A DNA stretch of 64,000 nt, taken from Hyphobacterium sp. CCMP332 (lineage in GTDB: Bacteria; Pseudomonadota; Alphaproteobacteria; Caulobacterales; Maricaulaceae). The DNA is taken from the NCBI RefSeq assembly GCF_014323565.1, contig NZ_CP058669.1:496001-560000 (forward strand), given 5' to 3'. Position numbers and translations under genes: made by a program. Positions 9,173 to 17,402 of this stretch are shown here, piece after piece (within the stretch, counting starts at the first letter, position 1; each line of letters begins with the position of its first letter). The notes beneath the pieces were generated by a model. It was not told the DNA's origin, did no database searches, and saw only the letters and a program-made list of their open reading frames with translations.

Positions 9173-9826
9173 CTAGTGTCCGTCTTCGGGGGCGTCGGGC
9201 TGGTTTTCCGGCTTCGCCGCCTCGAAGGCGGGATGGGCGCGGGCGGCTTCATCGGCCGCTACCAGACGCGGGAAAGCCGCTAGATCCACGCCAAAGCGGC
9301 GCGCATTATACATTTGCGGCACCAGATAGATGTCGGCGAGCGTCGGCTTCGATCCCCAGAGATAGGGGCCGCCGCGGCCATCCGCCGTGACCATCGCCTC
9401 CAGCGCGGTGAACCCGTCACGGATCCAGCGCTGGGCCCAGGCTGTCACGCCATCCGCATCCTGCCCGTGTTCGGCCCGGATATATTGCAGGACGCGCAGA
9501 TTCTGCAGCGGATGGATGTCGCAGCCAATGACCGCCGCATAGGCCCGGATGCGCGCGCGCTCCACAGGCGAGCCGGGCAATAGCGGAGGCTCCGGGTGGG
9601 TCTCGTCAAGATATTCCAGCAGGGCCGGCGACTGGATCAGCTGCACCCCGTCAATATCAAGGAGGGGCACCAGCCCTTGCGGATTGAGCTTTTTGTAGGC
9701 GGCTTGCCGCTGCTCCCCGTCCTTCAGATTGACGGGCACCTGATCATAGGCGATGCCCTTCAGATTGAGCGCAATGCGCAAGCGGTAGGACGTGCCGGAA
9801 CGCCAGTATCCATGAAGCGTGGTCAT
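9173..9826 (-). CDS. maiA: Maleylacetoacetate isomerase (zeta-class GST)
   Basis: The 217-residue protein matches zeta-class glutathione transferases. The N-terminal thioredoxin-like domain starts TTLHGYWRSGTSYRLRIALN, containing the active-site S-x-S/T-YR motif, followed by LNPQGLVPLLDIDG. The C-terminal helical domain contains YLVPQMYNARRFGVDLAAFP. In tyrosine degradation it converts maleylacetoacetate to fumarylacetoacetate using glutathione. It is the second gene of a two-gene minus-strand unit, five bases after the FAH-family hydrolase gene, and hppD lies divergently. Maleylpyruvate isomerase of the gentisate pathway is a close alternative that sequence alone cannot exclude. Confidence 0.87.
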   Translation of the reverse strand: MTTLHGYWRSGTSYRLRIALNLKGIAYDQVPVNLKDGEQRQAAYKKLNPQGLVPLLDIDGVQLIQSPALLEYLDETHPEPPLLPGSPVERARIRAYAAVIGCDIHPLQNLRVLQYIRAEHGQDADGVTAWAQRWIRDGFTALEAMVTADGRGGPYLWGSKPTLADIYLVPQMYNARRFGVDLAAFPRLVAADEAARAHPAFEAAKPENQPDAPEDGH

Positions 9827-9831
9827 CGTGT

Positions 9832-10494
9832 TCAGGCCTTTCGGTCGGTCATCTTGAAGGAAAGCGGGGGCAGGCCGTCGATCTCGGCCACGACCTTGTC
9901 GCCGGGCAGGAGCGGCCCCACGCCGGACGGTGTCCCGGTGAAAACCAGATCGCCGGGCATGAGGGTAAAATACTTGCCGATCAGGGCCAGAAGTTCGGGC
10001 AGTTTCCGGTTCATCTGGGCGAGATCGCCATCCTGCCTGACCGTGCCATTGACGCTGAGCCGGATCGCCCCGCTCTCCGGCGGTGGCCCTGGGCGCAGCG
10101 TCCCCATCACGGCACCCTGGTCAAACGCCTTGCCGGTTTCCCAGGGCCCGCCGCGTTTTTTGGCCATGCCTTGCAGATCGCGCCGGGTTAGATCAATCCC
10201 GACACCCGCCGCAATAACGCCGTCCGGACCGATGGCCGCGACCATCTCCACCTCATGATGCAGGTCAGTGGTCACAGGCGGATAGGCGACATCCGGCCCG
10301 AGGGTGAGGGCGCTGGCGGGCTTCATGAAGATGACGGGTTCAACGGCGGTATCCGTGCCGCCCATCTCCCGGATGTGCTCGGCATAATTCTGTCCGATGC
10401 AGAAAATCCGGTTCAACGGAAACGGGTTGGCCCCTTCGACAGGGACAGAAACGGGCGGGGCGGGCGTAAAAAGATAACTCATGAACATCCGCAT
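9832..10494 (-). CDS. Fumarylacetoacetate hydrolase family protein
   Basis: This protein of about 220 residues is the short form of the FAH superfamily. Motifs are RIFCIGQNYAEHIREMG, the metal-site region (PVIFMKPASALTL, DLHHEVEMVAAIG), GLDLTRRD-like GIDLTRRDLQ and the C-terminal FTGTPSGVGPL. It would hydrolyse a C-C bond in fumarylacetoacetate or fumarylpyruvate. True FAH of tyrosine degradation is usually about 330-430 residues, so a fumarylpyruvate-type activity is possible, but the neighbours maiA and hppD favour the tyrosine route. The N-terminus has three candidate ATGs (10494, 10488, 10482); the sequence AAGGGG sits just before the first. Confidence 0.83.
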   Translation of the reverse strand: MRMFMSYLFTPAPPVSVPVEGANPFPLNRIFCIGQNYAEHIREMGGTDTAVEPVIFMKPASALTLGPDVAYPPVTTDLHHEVEMVAAIGPDGVIAAGVGIDLTRRDLQGMAKKRGGPWETGKAFDQGAVMGTLRPGPPPESGAIRLSVNGTVRQDGDLAQMNRKLPELLALIGKYFTLMPGDLVFTGTPSGVGPLLPGDKVVAEIDGLPPLSFKMTDRKA

Positions 10495-10628
10495 ACCGCC
10501 CCTTGAAGTTGGCGTCGAGCCGACAATTTAGTTGCAAATGTAACTAAATTCCGTCATGAGGGGGACAGGTTTTCGAGGTGCGGGCGATCCGCCCCCTCGC
10601 TGTCTGCCGACATCAAAGGAGCATGGCC

Positions 10629-11681
10629 ATGGCTGATCTGTTTGAAAATCCGATGGGAACCGACGGGTTCGAATTTGTGGAATATACCGGCCCTGATACC
10701 GATGCGCTGGAAAAGCTGTTCCGGTCTCTGGGTTTTGCGGCGGTCTCCAAGCACAAGACCAAAGATATCACCCGTTTCAAGCAGGGCGATATCAATTTCC
10801 TTTTGAACCGGGAAAAAACCGGTCAGGCGGCCGAATTTGCCAAAATCCACGGACAGTCTGCCAATGCGATGGCCTTCCGCGTCAAGGATGCGAAATTTGC
10901 CTTTGAAGAGGCCCTGAAGCGCGGCGCTGAAGCCTTCGGTGACGGCATCTGGACCAATCCGGACGAAGTGCCTGCCATCAAGGGCATTGGCGGTTCGGTC
11001 CTCTATCTCGTCGACAAGTATGGCGACAATGGCGACATCTACGGCGATTTCGAAGCGACCGGCGAAGTCGATAATGGCGGCGTCGGGCTCGAAATTCTCG
11101 ATCACCTGACCCACAATGTCGATCAGGGCCAGATGGCTGTCTGGGCCGATTTCTACGAGCGCGTCTTCAATTTCCGCGAGATCCGCTATTTCGACATCAA
11201 GGGCAAGAAGACCGGCCTGTTCTCGAAAGCGATGACCGGCCCGTGCGGCAAGCTGCGTATCCCGCTGAACGAGAGCCAGGACGACAAATCCCAGATCGCC
11301 GAATTCCTCAACGAATATAATGGCGAAGGCATCCAGCACATCGCGCTGACAACGCCGGACATCTACAAGACCGTCGATACACTGCGCGAGAATGGCGTCA
11401 TCTTCCAGGACACGCCAGACACCTATTACGAGCTGATCGATGCCCGCGTACCGGGCCATGGCGAGCCGGTCGCGGAACTGGCCAAACGCCGCATCCTGCT
11501 CGATGGCGATGTCGAGAAGGAACAGGGTCTGCTCCTGCAGATTTTCACCCAGACCGTGATTGGCCCGGTCTTCTTCGAGATCATCCAGCGCAAGGGCAAT
11601 GAAGGTTTCGGCGAGGGCAATTTCAAGGCCCTGTTCGAATCCATCGAGCTGGACCAGGAACGCCGCGGCGTTCTGGCCTAG
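10629..11681 (+). CDS. hppD: 4-hydroxyphenylpyruvate dioxygenase
   Basis: The 350-residue protein converts 4-hydroxyphenylpyruvate to homogentisate. The three iron ligands are visible: His in LDHLTHNVDQG, His in EGIQHIALTTPD and Glu in GPVFFEIIQRKG. The C-terminal RKGNEGFGEGNFKALFESIE is characteristic. The start at 10629 (MADLFENP) is preferred because AAAGGAG lies eight bases upstream; an ATG at 10623 is closer to it. A MarR-type regulator gene starts seven bases downstream, probably in the same transcript. Homogentisate 1,2-dioxygenase is not in the window, so the pathway is split. Confidence 0.95.
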   Translation: MADLFENPMGTDGFEFVEYTGPDTDALEKLFRSLGFAAVSKHKTKDITRFKQGDINFLLNREKTGQAAEFAKIHGQSANAMAFRVKDAKFAFEEALKRGAEAFGDGIWTNPDEVPAIKGIGGSVLYLVDKYGDNGDIYGDFEATGEVDNGGVGLEILDHLTHNVDQGQMAVWADFYERVFNFREIRYFDIKGKKTGLFSKAMTGPCGKLRIPLNESQDDKSQIAEFLNEYNGEGIQHIALTTPDIYKTVDTLRENGVIFQDTPDTYYELIDARVPGHGEPVAELAKRRILLDGDVEKEQGLLLQIFTQTVIGPVFFEIIQRKGNEGFGEGNFKALFESIELDQERRGVLA

Positions 11682-11688
11682 GCGCACA

Positions 11689-12144
11689 ATGCCAAGGGAC
11701 GCCGCACTCCGGCTCGAGGCCTATCTGCCTTACCGCCTGTCTGTGGCGTCCAATCGCGCCAGCCGCTGGGTCGCGCGCTCCTATGAAGCCAAATTCGGCC
11801 TGTCCATCTGGCAATGGCGTGTGATGGCCGTTCTCGGCGGGGCCGACCGGCTAACCGCGCAGGAACTCACGGCCGCGACCGCCATGGACAAGGTCAATGT
11901 CTCGCGGGCGGTCCGGGCGCTGATCGAACGCGGGCTGGTGAACCGGCAAAAGCATCAGAGCGATGGCCGCTCGGCCCTGCTCGAACTCACGCCCGCCGGC
12001 CGCAGCGTCTATGACGAAGTCGCCCCGGTCGCCCTGCGCCACGAGGCGGCCTTGCTGGACGGGTTCAGCCCGGACGAGATCAGATTGCTGACGGATCTGT
12101 TGTTGCGGCTGGAAAGACGCGCTGAGGATTTGGCGCAGGATTAG
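11689..12144 (+). CDS. MarR-family transcriptional regulator
   Basis: The product has 151 residues with a winged helix-turn-helix. The frame holds FGLSIWQWRVMAVLGGADRL, the recognition region (TAQELTAATAMDKVNVSRAV, RALIERGLVNRQ) and the wing (DGRSALLELTPAGR). MarR proteins dimerise and usually repress adjacent catabolic genes until an aromatic ligand binds. Its position seven bases after hppD suggests it controls this tyrosine/aromatic catabolic set, including the divergent FAH-maiA pair; this is inference from context. The start is the ATG directly after the hppD stop. Confidence 0.88.
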   Translation: MPRDAALRLEAYLPYRLSVASNRASRWVARSYEAKFGLSIWQWRVMAVLGGADRLTAQELTAATAMDKVNVSRAVRALIERGLVNRQKHQSDGRSALLELTPAGRSVYDEVAPVALRHEAALLDGFSPDEIRLLTDLLLRLERRAEDLAQD

Positions 12145-12171
12145 GCCGTCAGGCTCATACTTATTAACTTA

Positions 12172-12428
12172 CCTCATGGTGAGGTGCCGGCCGGAGGCCG
12201 GCCTCGAACCACGCATTACACCCCCACCACCGTCATCCCGGACGGCGTAAAACGACGATCCGGGAGCCATGCCGAGGCGTCTCCGTCCCGGCATGGGTTC
12301 TGGGTTCGCACTGATGTGCGCCTCGGAATGACGGAATTTGCGCTTTTCTGGAGCCGAACCTCGAACCACTCTGTGCGCTGGACGCCTCCTTCGAGGCTCG
12401 CTGACGCTCGCACCTCAGGATGAGGTGA
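12172..12428. repeat. Intergenic palindromic repeat split by a second repeat
   Basis: This 300-base gene-free stretch holds two repeat types. The outer parts match the palindromic family seen at 46414, 54390, 58149 and 58963: an ACCTCATGGTGAGGTGC end at 12172 and a CACCTCAGGATGAGGT end at 12411. Between them lies a different imperfect inverted repeat (CCGTCATCCCGG about 12230 against GGAATGACGGAA about 12325). The 11-mer CCTCGAACCAC occurs at 12202-12212 and again at 12359-12369, flanking the inner segment like a target duplication. No coding sequence is evident. Confidence 0.75.
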
Positions 12429-12448
12429 TTGGGATAGGATAGGTGGGG

Positions 12449-12901
12449 TTAACCCGGCAGAATGAACAGGGTCAGCCAGTGCGCGCGGATGGCGGGCTGT
12501 TCCTGGCCCTCAACCTCCACCGTCACATCCCAATGGCTGAGCCACTGACCCGGCTTGCGTTCTTCCACTTTCGACAGCTTGAAGTGCGCGCGGATGCGTT
12601 TGCCCACCGGCACGGGCGCGGAGAAGCGCACCTTTTCGAAGCCATAATTCATCGGAATGGCATTGGGCGGCATGGGCGGCAGGCAGGTTTCACCGAGATG
12701 CGACAGCATGGACAGGGTGAAATAGCCATGCGCAATCGTGCCGCCAAAGGGCGTTTCCGCCTTGGTGCGCTCGACATCCACATGGATGAAATTGTGGTCA
12801 ACGGTAAGGTCGGCAAACTGGTTCACGCGGTCCTGATTCATTTCGAACCAGTCGGAGACGAAGGTCTGGCCAGCCAGAGAGCGATAGTCCTGAACGGTCA
12901 T
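12449..12901 (-). CDS. MaoC-family (R)-hydratase
   Basis: The 150-residue protein has the hot-dog hydratase signature of MaoC-type dehydratases. RVNQFADLTVDHNFIHVDVE carries the catalytic Asp and His, and TPFGGTIAHGYFTLSMLSHL forms the adjoining helix. Such enzymes hydrate enoyl-CoA thioesters to (R)-3-hydroxyacyl-CoA or act on related acyl chains. The specific substrate is not evident. It lies nine bases downstream of ilvE on the same strand and may be co-transcribed with it. Confidence 0.88.
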   Translation of the reverse strand: MTVQDYRSLAGQTFVSDWFEMNQDRVNQFADLTVDHNFIHVDVERTKAETPFGGTIAHGYFTLSMLSHLGETCLPPMPPNAIPMNYGFEKVRFSAPVPVGKRIRAHFKLSKVEERKPGQWLSHWDVTVEVEGQEQPAIRAHWLTLFILPG

Positions 12902-12910
12902 GATGTGATC

Positions 12911-13822
12911 CTATACGTGGCACAGCCAGTTGCGCGTATCTTTTGTCTTTCCGGAAAACAGGCCGACAAACGCTTCCTGCACCGACCTGGTGATCGGGTA
13001 ATCGCCCGTTCCGACGTCGAGCCCATCCACCTTCTTAATCGGCGTGACTTCGGCAGCCGTCCCCGTGAAGAAGGCCTCATCCGCCGTATAGAGCGCTTCG
13101 CGCGGCAGGGCCTGCTCGACCACCTCATGGCCCATATCCGCCAATAGCTTGATGACGGTGTCGCGGGTAATGCCCTTGAGGATGGAGGCAGCGCCCGGCG
13201 GGGTGCGGATGACGCCATCCTCGATGATGAAGAGGTTTTCGCCCGATCCTTCTGACAGAAGGCCGTCCGTGCCCAGGCCAATGCCTTCGGCGACGCCGCG
13301 ATCCTTGGCCTCATAGCCGATCAGCATGGAGGAGAGGTAATTGCCGCCCGCCTTAATGCCCGGCGGGATGGTGTTCGGCGCCAGCCGGTTCCAGCTGGAC
13401 ACGGCGACATCGACTCCATTCTCCAAAGCATCCGCGCCCAGATACGTGCCCCAGGGAAAGGCCGCGATCATCAGATGGATCGGCATGTCGCGGGCGGTCA
13501 CGCCCACCGAACCCGCTCCGCGAAACGCCAGCGGCCGGATATAGCCCGCCGTCAGCTTGTTATCGCGCACGGCCGCGCAGCAGGCCTCGCAGACGGTCTG
13601 GACATCATAAGGGATTTCGATTCGATACATCCGCGCCGAGCGGTAAAGCCGCTTGATATGGTCTTCCAGGCGGAAAATCGTCGGGCCGTCCGGCGTATCA
13701 TAGACGCGAATACCCTCGAAGACGGACGAGCCATAATGCAGGGCATGGCTCATCACATGCACCGTACAGTCTTCCCAGCGGCGCATCTCGCCATCCATCC
13801 AGATAAAGTCAGCTTTTTTCAA
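12911..13822 (-). CDS. ilvE: Branched-chain amino acid aminotransferase
   Basis: The product is 303 residues of the fold-type IV PLP family. The N-terminal DFIWMDGEMRRWEDCTVHVM and ALHYGSSVFEGIRVYDTPDG are typical of IlvE, and the PLP lysine lies in PPGIKAGGNYLSS. The cofactor phosphate region reads GITRDTVIKLLADMGHEV. It performs the last step of Ile, Leu and Val synthesis and the first of their breakdown. The start codon appears to be TTG at 13822: AGGAGG lies seven bases upstream, and the intervening ATG opens only a two-codon frame ending in TGA that overlaps the TTG. Confidence 0.94.
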   Translation of the reverse strand: MKKADFIWMDGEMRRWEDCTVHVMSHALHYGSSVFEGIRVYDTPDGPTIFRLEDHIKRLYRSARMYRIEIPYDVQTVCEACCAAVRDNKLTAGYIRPLAFRGAGSVGVTARDMPIHLMIAAFPWGTYLGADALENGVDVAVSSWNRLAPNTIPPGIKAGGNYLSSMLIGYEAKDRGVAEGIGLGTDGLLSEGSGENLFIIEDGVIRTPPGAASILKGITRDTVIKLLADMGHEVVEQALPREALYTADEAFFTGTAAEVTPIKKVDGLDVGTGDYPITRSVQEAFVGLFSGKTKDTRNWLCHV

Positions 13823-13906
13823 CGCATTTCCTCCTGATGAATGGTGTTCGCCGGAAGAGATACGACAAAAAGCCGGAAAGGGGGAGGGGGCGGAATCGGT
13901 CCGCTC

Positions 13907-14434
13907 CTAATCCTTCCCCGCCTCGATCGCCTTGAGGATCAGCTGGCGCGCAACATCCGCCCCTTTCCAGCCCTGCACCTTCACCCATTTATTGGGCTCA
14001 AGATCCTTGTAGTGCTCGAAGAAGTGCGTGATCCGCGCCAGTTGCGCCGGCAGGATGTCGGAATAATCCTTCACGTCATCATAATAGGGCGTCAGCTTGT
14101 GATGCGGCGCGGCGAGGATTTTTTCATCCAGCCCGCTTTCATCTTCCATCAGCAGGACACCGATCGGGCGCGCGCGCACCACACATCCCGGGATCAGCGT
14201 GGTCGAGCCCAGGAGCAGGACGTCAATCGGGTCGCCATCATCCGACAGCGTGTGAGGGATGAATCCGTAATTGCACGGATAGCGCATCGGCGTATGCAGG
14301 AAGCGATCCACGAAGACCGCGCCAGAGGCCTTGTCCATCTCGTACTTGATCGGATCACCGCCGATCGGCACTTCCACGATCATGTTGAAATCTTCGGGCG
14401 GGTTCTCACCGATGGAGATGGCGTCGATTTTCAT
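13907..14434 (-). CDS. ppa: Inorganic pyrophosphatase (family I)
   Basis: This 175-residue soluble pyrophosphatase hydrolyses PPi to two phosphates and drives biosynthetic reactions. Family I motifs are clear: [39 protein letters not shown] and the metal-binding [12 protein letters not shown], followed by [14 protein letters not shown]. Length and motifs agree with bacterial hexameric enzymes. It stands alone, 84 bases downstream of the ilvE start on the same strand. Confidence 0.96.
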   Translation of the reverse strand: MKIDAISIGENPPEDFNMIVEVPIGGDPIKYEMDKASGAVFVDRFLHTPMRYPCNYGFIPHTLSDDGDPIDVLLLGSTTLIPGCVVRARPIGVLLMEDESGLDEKILAAPHHKLTPYYDDVKDYSDILPAQLARITHFFEHYKDLEPNKWVKVQGWKGADVARQLILKAIEAGKD

Positions 14435-14484
14435 GGGCTGGGGTCCTGCATTCCGGGGAGGCGCGGCATAACCGCAGAGGCCCG

Positions 14485-14937
14485 TCAGGGCAAGCTTTCA
14501 AATTCACGCACATGGATAGTGTCGCCAAACTCGGACATGTCGTCATTGGCATCATTCACGGCCAGCCAGAAGCGCACCGGCGCTTCACTGTCTCCGGCAA
14601 TCCAGACAATCGGCCAGTCCCCGGCGGCGCGGGTCGAGCGCACCGCATGTTCACGCGCTTCGGTTGACGCATCTGCGCTTTCGAAATGCCCGGCACTTGC
14701 CACCAGCTGGAAGCCGTTGGCGGCCCCCGCACCGGACAGGCGGACGGTGATGTCGTATCGCTCGCCCGGCGTGTAAGAGGCGGGCAGTCCGTCCAGCGAC
14801 AGGCGCGGGGAGGCCGTCTGCAACACACCATCCCAGTGGCAGCTATAGCACGTGCCGGTGTCCGGTGCGCCGGCATGGCCCCAGGGCGCGCCTTCGGGAT
14901 AGACGCCACCGGCGAGCAGAAGCGCCAGCCAGATCAC
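14485..14937 (-). CDS. Secreted CxxCH protein of the choice-of-anchor V type
   Basis: With a GTG start at 14937 the protein has about 150 residues: a hydrophobic signal ([13 protein letters not shown]), a [18 protein letters not shown] segment with a heme-type CxxCH motif (Cys30, Cys33, His34), then a beta-rich domain ([26 protein letters not shown]). This arrangement resembles families annotated choice-of-anchor V. The frame is open further upstream, but GTG overlaps the TGA of the preceding propeller gene (GTGA), pointing to coupled translation. Whether heme is bound covalently is not shown. Confidence 0.7.
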   Translation of the reverse strand: MIWLALLLAGGVYPEGAPWGHAGAPDTGTCYSCHWDGVLQTASPRLSLDGLPASYTPGERYDITVRLSGAGAANGFQLVASAGHFESADASTEAREHAVRSTRAAGDWPIVWIAGDSEAPVRFWLAVNDANDDMSEFGDTIHVREFESLP

Positions 14938-16031
14938 TCCTGCGGCATCACCACGGCGCGGCCGATTGTATTGGTGTCGGCCCCGAACCATATCTCGCCC
15001 GTGGGCTCATAAAACTGCATGTGCCGGATCGTGCCGCCGCCCGAGGGCACTAAGGTTTGCGAAAAGAAGGTTTCGCTGGCCGGATCAAAGCCGACGAAAT
15101 TGTTGGCCTCCGGTCCGGTCTCGACAAACCAGATGCGGTTTTGCGCATCGACGGCCATCGCATAGGGACGGCTTTCTGCGCCGTTTGGTGCGGGCCATTC
15201 TTCCACCCCGCCAGTGGCCGGATCAAACGCACCGACATAGCCTTCGGCGTAATCAACATACCAGATATAGCCATTATCCGTGATGCCGATACGGCGCGGA
15301 CGTGCGGCTTCGCGCGGCAATGTGACCTCGGTGATTTGCAACGTATCCGGATTAATTGCGGCAATCTTGTTGGTGCCCAGCAGCACCACCCAGACCATGC
15401 CATTGGCCCCGATCTCGATGCCATAGGGCCGCGCCCCTTCGGTCGGGACATCAATGATATCCACCTCATAGGTCGAGACATTCAGGCGGCCGATCTTGTT
15501 GGCACCCTGCGCGGTAAACCACAGATACTGTCCGCCCTGGTCCATGATCAGCGTGTGCGGGTCGCGCGGAATGCCATCGGGCATCTCGATGCGCATGAAC
15601 TGGTTGGTCGCCTGAGAATAGCGGCCGATATAGGCATCGCGATTGCCGGCAATCCAGATATTGCCCTCGGCATCGACGATCTGGTTGTGCGGCCCGGTAC
15701 CGGCGGGCAGGTCCAGACGCCCGATCTCGCCGGTGGCCGGTTCCAGCCAGCCCAGATAATCGCCGCGCTGACCGACAAACCAGACGCGCTCGCCATCCGC
15801 CGTGAAGGGATCGCGCGGGCGGGTGTCTTCATAGGGCACCCACCATTCGTCGATCTGCACATCATCGCCGTCCATGGTCGCGGCATTGGTGTAATCCTGT
15901 GCCAGGGCCGGGCTGGCAGCGAGGGCGAAAATGGAGGTCAGAAATGGCACAGCTAGAAGCGCCAGAGACATATTCCGTGATCTTCGCCCGCAAATTGCTG
16001 CAGCCGAAAACACGCGATCCAAAACTGACAT
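14934..16031 (-). CDS. Secreted Vgb-like seven-blade propeller protein
   Basis: The 365-residue protein has an N-terminal export signal (SLALLAVPFLTSIFALAASP, cleavage after ALA-Q). Repeats of the NHL/Vgb propeller type follow (VWFVGQRGDYLGWLEPATGE, NIWIAGNRDAYIGRY, LWFTAQGANKIGRLN, VWVVLLGTNKIAAIN, IWYVDYAEGYVGAFDP). Virginiamycin B lyase shares this fold, but most periplasmic relatives are of unknown function, so antibiotic resistance should not be assumed. Start at 16031 follows a good GGGGGA ribosome-binding site. It is coupled to the CxxCH protein gene downstream, suggesting the two act together in the periplasm. Confidence 0.8.
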   Translation of the reverse strand: MSVLDRVFSAAAICGRRSRNMSLALLAVPFLTSIFALAASPALAQDYTNAATMDGDDVQIDEWWVPYEDTRPRDPFTADGERVWFVGQRGDYLGWLEPATGEIGRLDLPAGTGPHNQIVDAEGNIWIAGNRDAYIGRYSQATNQFMRIEMPDGIPRDPHTLIMDQGGQYLWFTAQGANKIGRLNVSTYEVDIIDVPTEGARPYGIEIGANGMVWVVLLGTNKIAAINPDTLQITEVTLPREAARPRRIGITDNGYIWYVDYAEGYVGAFDPATGGVEEWPAPNGAESRPYAMAVDAQNRIWFVETGPEANNFVGFDPASETFFSQTLVPSGGGTIRHMQFYEPTGEIWFGADTNTIGRAVVMPQE

Positions 16032-16424
16032 ATATCCCCCAGCGTCGCTGCTATGGCGACTTATTATCATTTTGTTAATATTTGCATTTTTTATGCAATG
16101 ACGCAAATGGCTTCCCCTACGGTGGTCTTCCCCTCGACAATGGCCGGGTCTTCGCAAGAGGCCTGCCAAGGCGGTAAAGATTTTCGACGGCGGATACAGG
16201 GCGCGCGCTCGGCCTCAAATACAATCCCGAAACGGGTGAGGGGAAAGACGGTCCGCGGTCTTCGACGTTGCGAAGTAGTCAGTTGAAACTGACTCCTCCC
16301 GACGCCACAGGCTTCGCAAGCGCGACTGCGCGCCCGCAGCTTTAGCGAGGAAAGTCCGAGCGGAGGCGAGAGAGGATAGAAAAGTTGGTTTGCCCGGCCG
16401 AAGCTCACGTCAGCGATCGAAAAA
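16032..16424. other. Gene-free stretch upstream of the propeller gene
   Basis: I see no supportable gene in these 393 bases. The first 70 bases are AT-rich (TTATTATCATTTTGTTAATA and a T-run) and probably hold the promoter of the propeller operon on the minus strand. A perfect inverted repeat with 8-base arms (AGTCAGTT/AACTGACT, two-base spacer) lies at 16277-16294. A T-run directly beyond the tRNA-Lys 3' end at 16420-16424 (minus strand) may end that transcript. Confidence 0.55.
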
Positions 16425-16500
<76 letters not shown>

Positions 16501-16656
16501 ACATAGCCATCTCAGGCGGGGGCTGGCCCCGCTGGAAGGCCGCGGAACATACGCCTGAATTTGACAAAATCAAGACGGTTTCCACGCCCGGCAAGGAAAT
16601 CATAACCGCTCTGCGCTATCAGGGCAGGCTCGCAACCTGCCGGAAGGACTGGCGTC

Positions 16657-16971
16657 ATGATTTTCGATCGCGCCCATCTCAATCAGTACACCGCCGGTGA
16701 CGCCGCGCTGGAAGCCGAACTTGTCGGCCTGCTGCGCGATCAGGCGGAGCGCTGCCTGGGCGCGATGCAAGCGGCGACGGACATCAATGCCTGGCGGGCG
16801 GCCGCCCATACGCTGAAAGGCGCATCGCGCGGCGTCGGCGCGTTCGAACTGGGCGAGGCCTGTCAGCGGGCCGAAGACGCGCCGCAAGCCGCCTGGCCCA
16901 TGGCGGTCATCGAAGTGCGCCGGGCCGCCGATGCGGCGTTCGCCGAAATCGACAGTGTTCTGGCGGCCTAG
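16657..16971 (+). CDS. Hpt-domain phosphotransfer protein
   Basis: The 104-residue protein is a stand-alone histidine phosphotransfer domain. The phosphorylated histidine lies in AAHTLKGASRGVGAFELGEA, the standard H-x-LKG-x-S motif. Such proteins relay phosphate between hybrid histidine kinase receiver domains and response regulators in the cytoplasm. No kinase or regulator is adjacent, so partners are unknown. It ends convergently with the chorismate mutase gene, overlapping by four bases at the stop codons. Confidence 0.88.
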   Translation: MIFDRAHLNQYTAGDAALEAELVGLLRDQAERCLGAMQAATDINAWRAAAHTLKGASRGVGAFELGEACQRAEDAPQAAWPMAVIEVRRAADAAFAEIDSVLAA

Positions 16972-17282
16972 GCGCGCGTTTTGTCCCAGACGGTAAATTC
17001 GTACGCAATCGAGGCTTCCACCAGGGTTTCCCAGACGGGTTCGGCAATGGCGCGCGGCAGGCCGGCGGCATCAGCGGCCGCGCCCACCTTGGTCAGGACA
17101 TCCTGTTTGCGTGCTTCATCGCGTACCGCGTCCCGGTCCGGCTTGATCCGGGCAGCGGCCTCCATATAGCCGGTGCGGATCGCGATCAGCCGCACCAGCT
17201 CGCGATCTATCGCATCCACGCCTTCGCGCACTTCCGGCATGGTCTGGCAGTCTTCGGGCGCGTTTGCGTTCGTCAGGGTCAC
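16968..17282 (-). CDS. Chorismate mutase (AroQ/PchB type)
   Basis: This is a single-domain helical protein of 104 residues at most. REGVDAIDRELVRLIAIRTG, AARIKPDRDAVRDEARKQDV and the C-terminal AEPVWETLVEASIAYEF match the AroQ/PchB fold, which converts chorismate to prephenate in Phe/Tyr synthesis. Isochorismate pyruvate lyase (PchB) shares this fold and is a less likely alternative, since no siderophore genes are near. Translation may start at 17282 or at the internal Met (MPEVREG, 17243). Confidence 0.85.
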   Translation of the reverse strand: MTLTNANAPEDCQTMPEVREGVDAIDRELVRLIAIRTGYMEAAARIKPDRDAVRDEARKQDVLTKVGAAADAAGLPRAIAEPVWETLVEASIAYEFTVWDKTRA

Positions 17283-17402
17283 AATCTTGTTGCTCGCATT
17301 TGGTGTCGTCTCCTTCTATGGCCAAGTCGCGCCAGCGCCAAGTCATTGGCCTGCGGCACGCAGCCGCGCTAGTCTGGCCGCCAGAGGTGAGGAGATTCGG
17401 GC

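Noticed and set aside
9173-10494. Gentisate pathway (maleylpyruvate isomerase and fumarylpyruvate hydrolase).
   Set aside because: The enzyme families cannot be told apart by eye, but the divergent hppD next to them makes tyrosine/homogentisate breakdown the simpler reading. No gentisate dioxygenase is present.
10554-11687. Long minus-strand open frame (377 aa) opposite hppD.
   Set aside because: It mirrors a well-supported gene codon for codon, as expected for antisense frames in GC-rich DNA, and shows no recognisable protein family. Similar mirrors lie opposite pseC, pseI, flaEY and the flagellins.
14934-16031. Antibiotic (streptogramin) resistance by a virginiamycin B lyase.
   Set aside because: The propeller fold is shared by many secreted proteins; this one is exported and coupled to a CxxCH protein, unlike the cytoplasmic lyase.
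16340-16420. Sequence resembling the start of RNase P RNA (GAGGAAAGTCCGAGC).
   Set aside because: Only this short motif matches. The tRNA-Lys gene follows within about 80 bases on the other strand, leaving no room for a molecule of roughly 400 bases, and the closing ACAGAA-type segment is absent.
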